A model generated the notes under the pieces. The model was given only the letters and a program-made list of their open reading frames with translations, did no database searches and was not told the origin of the DNA. A DNA stretch of 27,727 nucleotides. Source: CAXQRU01 sp964226685 (GTDB lineage: Bacteria > Pseudomonadota > Gammaproteobacteria > Pseudomonadales > Cellvibrionaceae). Location of the stretch: assembly GCA_964226685.1 (NCBI GenBank), contig CAXQRU010000138.1, positions 1 to 27,727 of the forward strand. Direction: 5' to 3'. Made by a program: the position numbers and the translations under genes. How positions within the stretch are numbered: the first letter of the stretch is position 1; each line of letters starts with the position of its first letter. This document shows positions 22,852 to 27,727 of the stretch, in pieces.

Positions 22852-24663
22852 ATGATATTGAAACACATTTACGCCATCCGCGTGACTTTTTTCACTTTCC
22901 TTGCGCTGTGTTTACTCAGCAGCTGTGTCACCGTATCCAGCACTAGCCGTAACAGTGGTGTCAGCACTGATGAACTATTGGCCAATGCACGTCAGGCTCA
23001 AGGCTTAGCCTCGCCACAAAGAGAAAATAAACTGCTGGATATCGCCGAGGCTCTGGCTAAGAAAAATGAAACCAATGCGGCCGAATCCGTCACTCAAGCC
23101 ATAGACCCTAACCGGCTCAACAACGTCCTTCACACCCGCTACACCTATGTGATGGCATTAATTTATGAAAAACGTGGCAACCACATTAAAGCTTTGGAGC
23201 TTATTTCCTCTCCTAGAATGGAAACCTATCGCCAAGAGCTACCCGTAGAGCATCAACAATCGATTCTATTTTTAAAAGCCAGCATCAATGGCAACTTAGG
23301 GGATATCGAAGAAAGTGTTAAGCAACGAACCATACTTTCTACTCTATTGCTTCCTAACAGTAAACTGGCCGAAAAAAACGATCAGCTCATGTGGCAAGAT
23401 TTGATCCGACTCCCAGAGCGCCGCCTGGTAGAACTCGCCAATAAAACTCGCGATCGAGTCTTGGCCGGTTGGTTTGAACGTGCCGCCATACATAAGCGCT
23501 ACGCCCACGACCCTAAAGCTCGTGAAGCCGCCGTTCAGCGCTGGGCCATGGCGAACCCGAATCATCCTGCAAGTCGCGATGTCACCGTGGACCCTCGCTT
23601 CACAGGTAAAGCCCAGGTGAGCCGCCCTCAAAAAGTGGCCTTATTGTTACCACTAGAAGGAGAACTTTCTGCAGCCGGCCAGGCCATCAGAGATGGTTTT
23701 ATGAGCGCTTATAAGGCTCAAGGCTCTTCTGTACAAGTGGTCAGCTACAATACCAATGACGGCCCAATTACCTCAATTTATAGTCGCGCCGTAGCCGATG
23801 GGGCTGATATGGTAATCGGACCATTAACCAAAGATCGAGTGATGCAGTTGAGCCAGCTTGGCGACCTACCCGTTACCACACTGGCACTCAATTATATCGA
23901 CCGATTCTCTAATACTTCCATGATGGCCGCTCATCCTAATTTCTTCCAATACAGTCTGGCACCAGAAGATGAAGGCAAGCAAATTGCGGAGTTCACCTGG
24001 CAAGAGGGCCATAGAAGCGCCATTATTATTCGTCGCAAAAGCGATTGGAGCCCACGGGCCGCGGGTGCTTTTATCGACACATGGCGCTCACTAGGTGGAG
24101 AAATTGCTGAAGAACACGAATATAGCGATGAAAACCTCGCTCAAATGGTAAAACAAGTGATGCAGTTCAATAAGTATCGAAAAGGCCGCACCACCTACCG
24201 AACACTTCCCTCTGGCCTACGAGTCGCCGTACAACCTCGCCGCCGCAATGATGCCGACCTGATTGTCATGATGTCGAGTCCGATTGAAGGCCGCCAGATC
24301 ATTCCAGCACTGGACTACTACTTTGCGAAAGACATTCCCGTCTACGCAACCCGTCATGTTTATGCCGATTTACAATTCAACAAAGACGATAGCGATATGA
24401 AAGGCGTCAGATTTACGGCCATACCTTGGGCATTCATTAAATCGGAAAAAGACTCTCGGGGCTTGCTACATGCCATGGGAATGGATGCATTCCTACTCCA
24501 AGAATCACTTGGACTACTGATCGATCAAGGATTCTTGCAAGGTATGACAGGTCGCTTAACCATGCAGCCAGATCAAAGAATAGAGCGCCGAACCGACTGG
24601 GGCGTCTTCAATGAGGATGGCAAGGTGGTGCGATTGCCTGCATCGACCAGGCGCTTAGACTAA
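22852..24663 (+). CDS. lpoA: LpoA, outer-membrane activator of PBP1A
   Basis: A 603-residue outer-membrane lipoprotein that reaches through the periplasm to stimulate PBP1A transpeptidation. The signal sequence ends LLSSC, with Cys25 lipidated. The N-terminal half (about 40-240) is helical and TPR-like (ANARQAQGLASPQRENKLLDIAEALAKK; VMALIYEKRGNHIKALEL). The C-terminal half (about 255-600) is a periplasmic-binding-protein fold (KVALLLPLEGELSAAGQAIRDGF; MVIGPLTKDRVMQLSQ). Length lies between the H. influenzae and E. coli proteins. It is the first gene of a lpoA-yraN-diaA-dolP unit. Confidence 0.95.
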   Translation: MILKHIYAIRVTFFTFLALCLLSSCVTVSSTSRNSGVSTDELLANARQAQGLASPQRENKLLDIAEALAKKNETNAAESVTQAIDPNRLNNVLHTRYTYVMALIYEKRGNHIKALELISSPRMETYRQELPVEHQQSILFLKASINGNLGDIEESVKQRTILSTLLLPNSKLAEKNDQLMWQDLIRLPERRLVELANKTRDRVLAGWFERAAIHKRYAHDPKAREAAVQRWAMANPNHPASRDVTVDPRFTGKAQVSRPQKVALLLPLEGELSAAGQAIRDGFMSAYKAQGSSVQVVSYNTNDGPITSIYSRAVADGADMVIGPLTKDRVMQLSQLGDLPVTTLALNYIDRFSNTSMMAAHPNFFQYSLAPEDEGKQIAEFTWQEGHRSAIIIRRKSDWSPRAAGAFIDTWRSLGGEIAEEHEYSDENLAQMVKQVMQFNKYRKGRTTYRTLPSGLRVAVQPRRRNDADLIVMMSSPIEGRQIIPALDYYFAKDIPVYATRHVYADLQFNKDDSDMKGVRFTAIPWAFIKSEKDSRGLLHAMGMDAFLLQESLGLLIDQGFLQGMTGRLTMQPDQRIERRTDWGVFNEDGKVVRLPASTRRLD

Positions 24664-24671
24664 TAACCTGA

Positions 24672-24689
24672 CGGCACATCCTAGTGCCG
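24672..24689 (+). other. hairpin between lpoA and yraN
   Basis: A perfect 6-bp stem CGGCAC / GTGCCG with a 6-base loop lies 8 bases after the lpoA stop. There is no T-run, so it is not a full terminator. It may stabilise or process the mRNA, or only reduce read-through into yraN. Confidence 0.4.
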
Positions 24690-24714
24690 CCATTAACTTT
24701 AACAGGGACGTTTT

Positions 24715-25068
24715 ATGATTTTCTCCTCACGCACAACCGGCAAACAATACGAACAACAAGCCAGAACTTACTTAGAAGCCCAGGGTCTAAAGTGGCAGAT
24801 CAGTAATTACCAATGCCGCTTTGGGGAAATCGATTTAATCATGCTTGATTCTAATCAATTAGTGTTTGTTGAAGTGCGTTATCGCCGCAACGCCAACTAT
24901 GGCTCACCGGCTGAAACCATCACTCGAAAAAAACAAGAAAAAATTATTCGCACCGCGCAACATTTCTTGCAATCGAAACAATTATCCTCACAAATCAGTA
25001 GCCGTTTCGATGTGATTAGCATTGACTCGCAGAATTCCATACAATGGGTGCCTAACGCATTCTATTGA
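24715..25068 (+). CDS. yraN: YraN/UPF0102 nuclease-fold protein
   Basis: A 117-residue restriction-endonuclease-like protein of the UPF0102 family. The core is intact: GKQYEQQARTYLEAQGL, RFGEIDLIMLDSNQLVFVEVRYR (the E/D...E.K-like metal region, with Arg in place of the usual Lys in VEVRYR) and YGSPAETITRKKQEKI. The biological role is not firmly known. An AGGGA ribosome site precedes the ATG. It is followed after 8 bases by diaA. Confidence 0.92.
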   Translation: MIFSSRTTGKQYEQQARTYLEAQGLKWQISNYQCRFGEIDLIMLDSNQLVFVEVRYRRNANYGSPAETITRKKQEKIIRTAQHFLQSKQLSSQISSRFDVISIDSQNSIQWVPNAFY

Positions 25069-25076
25069 GCACTACT

Positions 25077-25679
25077 ATGGAACAACGTATCTATCATACC
25101 TTTCAGGCGAGCATTGAAGCGAAAATGCATGCTGGTGAAACTCTGGCACCTTTGATTGCAACAGCGGCAGAGCGAATGGTCGAATGCCTTTTGCAGGAAG
25201 GCAAAATACTTTGCTGTGGCAATGGCCCATCTGCCGCCCTATCCCAATTATTGGTTAATAATTTAACCAATCGCTTTGAAAGAGAAAGACCAGGCTTACC
25301 GGCTATCACACTTGGCTCAGACTTAACATCCGTCACATCGATTGCCAATGAAGCCAGTTTTCATGATATTTTCGCAAGGGAAATTAACGTCATCGGCAAC
25401 CCAGGCGATATTTTGGTGGCCTTCTCATCAAGTGGTAACCCGCCAAACCTATTGCGGGCCGTGCAGGCCGCCCATGATAAAAATATTACCATCATCGTGC
25501 TGAGCGGGCGCGACGGCGGTAATATTTCTGCCCTTCTGGATGCAAATGATCTAGAATTGCGCGTACCTAACCAATCTCGCGCTCGAATTCATGAAATACA
25601 TTTATTAACACTCTTTTGTCTTTGTGATTTAATCGACGAATGTTTATTTGGCCCAATTGAAAATGAGGTAACACTATGA
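25077..25679 (+). CDS. diaA: DiaA, DnaA initiator-associating SIS-domain protein
   Basis: A 200-residue SIS (sugar isomerase) domain protein. In E. coli, DiaA tetramers bind DnaA and promote orderly initiation at oriC. It starts MEQRIYHTFQASIEAK, nearly co-linear with E. coli DiaA. Other markers are KILCCGNGPSAA, NRFERERPGLPAI, PGDILVAFSSSGNPPNLLRAV and RARIHEIHLLTLFCLCDLID. The ATG at 25077 is preferred over TTG at 25065. A GmhA-type heptose isomerase is the alternative for this fold, but the yraN/dolP context and the ELRVP...ARIHE stretch favour DiaA. Confidence 0.93.
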   Translation: MEQRIYHTFQASIEAKMHAGETLAPLIATAAERMVECLLQEGKILCCGNGPSAALSQLLVNNLTNRFERERPGLPAITLGSDLTSVTSIANEASFHDIFAREINVIGNPGDILVAFSSSGNPPNLLRAVQAAHDKNITIIVLSGRDGGNISALLDANDLELRVPNQSRARIHEIHLLTLFCLCDLIDECLFGPIENEVTL

Positions 25680-26317
25680 AGAAATGGCTTACTCCTTTGA
25701 TGCTTGCACTCACACTGCTTCAAGGTTGCAGCAGCATCGTGGGCGCTACCCGAAGCGAACCCATTACCACAGACCCAAGCAACCGCACCTTGGGAACACG
25801 TATCGATGATCAAAACTTAGAAATTATTGCCAATGTCAATATTGATAAAGTAGGACCCGATTTCAAAAAAGCCAGAATCGAGGTGGACAGTTTTAACGGC
25901 GTGTTGCTGCTCACAGGTCAAGTCGCTACTCAAGACATGCGCGAGCAAGTGGCGGATGTGGTTCGGCGTATAGACAATGTTCGCCAAGTACATAATGAAC
26001 TACAAGTACAAAGCAATATACCCGTCAGTACTCGCACTCACGATGCTTGGCTCGTCACCAAACTCAAAACCAAACTATTGGCCAGTAAAGAAATTGCCGG
26101 CTCTAAAATCAAAGTCATTGCCGAAAATGGCACCATTTTTTTGATGGGCCTGGTCAACCGAGATGATGCTCAAACAATTACAGATATTGCGAGCAATACT
26201 CGCGGAGTGAAGAGCGTGGTCAGAGTTTTTGAATATATCGATTTATCTACAGATTCAATACCCAGTGAAGATACTAATGCTGTAGATATACAGCCAGGTT
26301 TACAAATCATTGAATAG
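25676..26317 (+). CDS. dolP: DolP (YraP), dual-BON-domain outer-membrane lipoprotein
   Basis: A 213-residue lipoprotein with lipobox LLQGC (Cys19 or nearby) and two BON domains at about 45-115 (IIANVNIDKVGPDFKKARIEVDSFNGVLLLTGQV) and about 120-190 (KLKTKLLASKEIAGSKIKVIAENGTIFLMGLV). DolP supports outer-membrane integrity and BAM function in E. coli by binding anionic phospholipid. Its ATG overlaps the diaA stop (ATGA), showing translational coupling. It is the last gene of the unit, ended by a strong hairpin. Confidence 0.95.
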   Translation: MKKWLTPLMLALTLLQGCSSIVGATRSEPITTDPSNRTLGTRIDDQNLEIIANVNIDKVGPDFKKARIEVDSFNGVLLLTGQVATQDMREQVADVVRRIDNVRQVHNELQVQSNIPVSTRTHDAWLVTKLKTKLLASKEIAGSKIKVIAENGTIFLMGLVNRDDAQTITDIASNTRGVKSVVRVFEYIDLSTDSIPSEDTNAVDIQPGLQIIE

Positions 26318-26324
26318 ATAAAGC

Positions 26325-26364
26325 TTGCTTGCCACTGACTCAACAGTGGCAAGCAACTTATTTT
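26325..26364. terminator. bidirectional intrinsic terminator
   Basis: A perfect 13-bp stem TTGCTTGCCACTG / CAGTGGCAAGCAA with loop ACTCAA is followed by CTTATTTT on the plus strand. It separates the convergent dolP and thiolase genes, and its T-run overlaps the thiolase stop codon. On the minus strand GCTTTA follows the stem, a weaker T-run. Confidence 0.85.
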
Positions 26365-27547
26365 AGCGCTCTACTGCTAAAGACACGCCCATACCACCAC
26401 CAATACACAAAGTTGCCAAGCCTTTTTTACTGTCTCGCTTGATCATCTCGTGAATTAATGTCACCAGAATTCGACAACCAGAAGCACCAATGGGGTGACC
26501 TAAAGCAATCGCACCACCATTAACATTCACCTTATCGGTATCCCAACCTAGATCGCGATTCACCGAAATTGCCTGCGCAGCAAAGGCTTCATTGGCCTCA
26601 ATCAAATCAAGATCATCAACGCTCCAACCCGCTTTTGACAAACAACGCTGAGTTGCAGGGATTGGACCCGTTCCCATAATGGCTGGATCTACACCCGCAT
26701 TTGCATAAGCCTTGATCGTCACCAATGGCTCAAGTCCTAAGGCTTTAGCTTTCTCGGCGCTCATCATCAACACACCCGCAGCGCCATCATTAATGCCTGA
26801 GGCATTGCCAGCGGTTACAGTACCGTCCTTTTTAAACGCAGGGCGCAAGCTTGATAATTTTTCTACTGTGGTACCATGCTTGGGAAATTCATCTTGAGTA
26901 ACAACGATGGGATCACCCTTGCGCTGAGGTATCGATACCGGGAAAATTTCTTCCGCAAAACGATTCGCCTTTTGTGCTGCCTCCGCTTTTTGCTGAGACA
27001 TGGCCGCAAACTCATCTTGCTCTTCACGTGAAATGCCATACTTCTCAACGATATTCTCAGCAGTAATGCCCATATGATAGTCCGCAAAAGCATCGGTAAG
27101 ACCATCTTTAATCATGGTATCCACCAAAGCCCAATCACCCATTTTAGAACCTGAGCGACTACTGGGTAGCACATGTGCCGACATCGTCATATTTTCTTGA
27201 CCACCTGCAATGATTACGTCCGCATCACCAACCATGATCGCTTGAGCAGCCAAATGCACTGACTTTAAGCCCGAACCACAGACTTTACTAATTCCCATTG
27301 CTGGAGTCGAATGAGGCAAACCACCATAAATTGCTGCCTGTCGAACCGGATTTTGACCAGAACCCGCATTAAGCACTTGCCCAAAGATCACTTCATCCAC
27401 TTCACTGGGGTCGATGGCAACCTTAGACAGCAAACCCTTAATCACTGTTGCACCTAATTGCTCAGCAGGAACGGAACCAAAAGAACCCAAAAAGTTACCT
27501 ATCGGCGTACGGCCAGCCGCCACAATCACCACATCTCTTAAACTCAT
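26363..27547 (-). CDS. acetyl-CoA C-acetyltransferase (thiolase)
   Basis: A 394-residue degradative/biosynthetic-type thiolase that condenses two acetyl-CoA to acetoacetyl-CoA or runs the reverse reaction. The nucleophile Cys90 lies in SKVCGSGLKS, His351 in ALGHPIGASG and Cys381 in LCIGGGMG. NEAFAAQ and GNASGINDGAAG complete the active site. Length equals PhaA/AtoB. Which pathway it serves (polyhydroxybutyrate, acetoacetate use, leucine breakdown) cannot be told because its upstream neighbours are outside the contig. GAGGA stands about 7 bases before the ATG. Confidence 0.96.
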   Translation of the reverse strand: MSLRDVVIVAAGRTPIGNFLGSFGSVPAEQLGATVIKGLLSKVAIDPSEVDEVIFGQVLNAGSGQNPVRQAAIYGGLPHSTPAMGISKVCGSGLKSVHLAAQAIMVGDADVIIAGGQENMTMSAHVLPSSRSGSKMGDWALVDTMIKDGLTDAFADYHMGITAENIVEKYGISREEQDEFAAMSQQKAEAAQKANRFAEEIFPVSIPQRKGDPIVVTQDEFPKHGTTVEKLSSLRPAFKKDGTVTAGNASGINDGAAGVLMMSAEKAKALGLEPLVTIKAYANAGVDPAIMGTGPIPATQRCLSKAGWSVDDLDLIEANEAFAAQAISVNRDLGWDTDKVNVNGGAIALGHPIGASGCRILVTLIHEMIKRDSKKGLATLCIGGGMGVSLAVER

Positions 27548-27702
27548 CGCATATCCTCATTCATTACAAATTAAATCTGGCCGATGATAACACCATCAAT
27601 GGTAAATACGATGACGAAGACCAAGATTGTCACAAAAAACATCAAGCGAAGATAAAAAGTTATTTTTAGAAACTAGAAAAGAAGGGAAAGCGCAGCATAT
27701 AT
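27548..27702. promoter_or_regulatory. upstream region of the thiolase gene
   Basis: AT-rich non-coding DNA of 155 bases at the contig end. It should contain the thiolase promoter. I see the ribosome site near 27550-27556 (complement) but no confident -35/-10 pair and no part of another gene. Confidence 0.35.
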
Positions 27703-27727
27703 ATCGGAAGAGCGTCGTGTAGGGAAA
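27703..27727. other. Illumina sequencing adapter (artefact)
   Basis: The last 25 bases start ATCGGAAGAGCG and continue through TCGTGTAGGGAAA. This matches the Illumina TruSeq universal adapter read-through sequence, which begins AGATCGGAAGAGCG. It is not genomic DNA. The two bases before it (AT rather than AG) do not fully match, so the exact junction is uncertain by one or two bases. Confidence 0.95.

Overview
The window reads as chromosomal DNA of a Gram-negative gammaproteobacterium, probably marine. Three gene orders support this: rsmI/lpoA/yraN/diaA/dolP, divergent orn/rsgA, and an alpha-2-macroglobulin gene followed by pbpC. There are many lipobox or signal-peptide proteins. A marine, Oceanospirillales-like origin is inference from gene content only. 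No rRNA, tRNA, CRISPR array or phage genes were seen. Both ends show that this is a whole short contig. It opens inside the last bases of an IS66-type insertion sequence and closes with 25 bases of Illumina adapter that are not genomic.

Layout. 1-99: end of an IS66-family element. 100-480: AT-rich DNA that looks like a decayed gene. 485-2330 (minus strand): a small membrane protein and a Cache-HAMP receptor with no output domain. 2641-5849 (plus strand): a membrane-anchored periplasmic protein of unknown function and a G8-domain lipoprotein, each followed by a hairpin terminator. 5939-9655 (minus strand): a single open frame joining ThiD, ThiE and a 2-oxoadipate dioxygenase/decarboxylase (HglS/YdcJ, DUF1338), and a secreted WG-repeat protein. 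9872-17056 (plus strand): a bacterial alpha-2-macroglobulin with thioester motif plus penicillin-binding protein 1C. 17080-18003: a DUF4156-like lipoprotein and a small outer-membrane barrel protein. 18000-19015 (minus strand): GNAT acetyltransferase and orn. 19105-21423 (plus strand): rsgA and an HDOD-like protein. 21491-22823 (minus strand): YcxB-like protein and rsmI. 22852-26317 (plus strand): lpoA-yraN-diaA-dolP. 26363-27547 (minus strand): acetyl-CoA acetyltransferase.

Main points. (i) The ThiD-ThiE-HglS frame has no stop codon between a complete ThiDE and a complete HglS, yet the HglS part keeps a strong Shine-Dalgarno sequence and ATG. This suggests either a recent stop-loss fusion or a gene giving two products. 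(ii) Upstream of the macroglobulin/pbpC pair lies an exact TTCAC-N6-TTCAC repeat, the form of the CreB/BlrA response-regulator tag. A one-base variant (TTCAG-N6-TTCAG) precedes the G8 lipoprotein. This suggests envelope-stress control of a protease-trap and peptidoglycan-repair pair. (iii) The Cache-HAMP receptor ends abruptly and is followed in the same frame, past two TAG codons, by an unexplained basic peptide tract.

Much of the window serves the cell envelope: peptidoglycan synthesis (pbpC, lpoA), outer-membrane maintenance (dolP), periplasmic defence (macroglobulin) and several uncharacterised lipoproteins. The rest is housekeeping: rRNA methylation and ribosome assembly (rsmI, rsgA), RNA turnover (orn), replication timing (diaA), thiamine synthesis and acyl-CoA metabolism.
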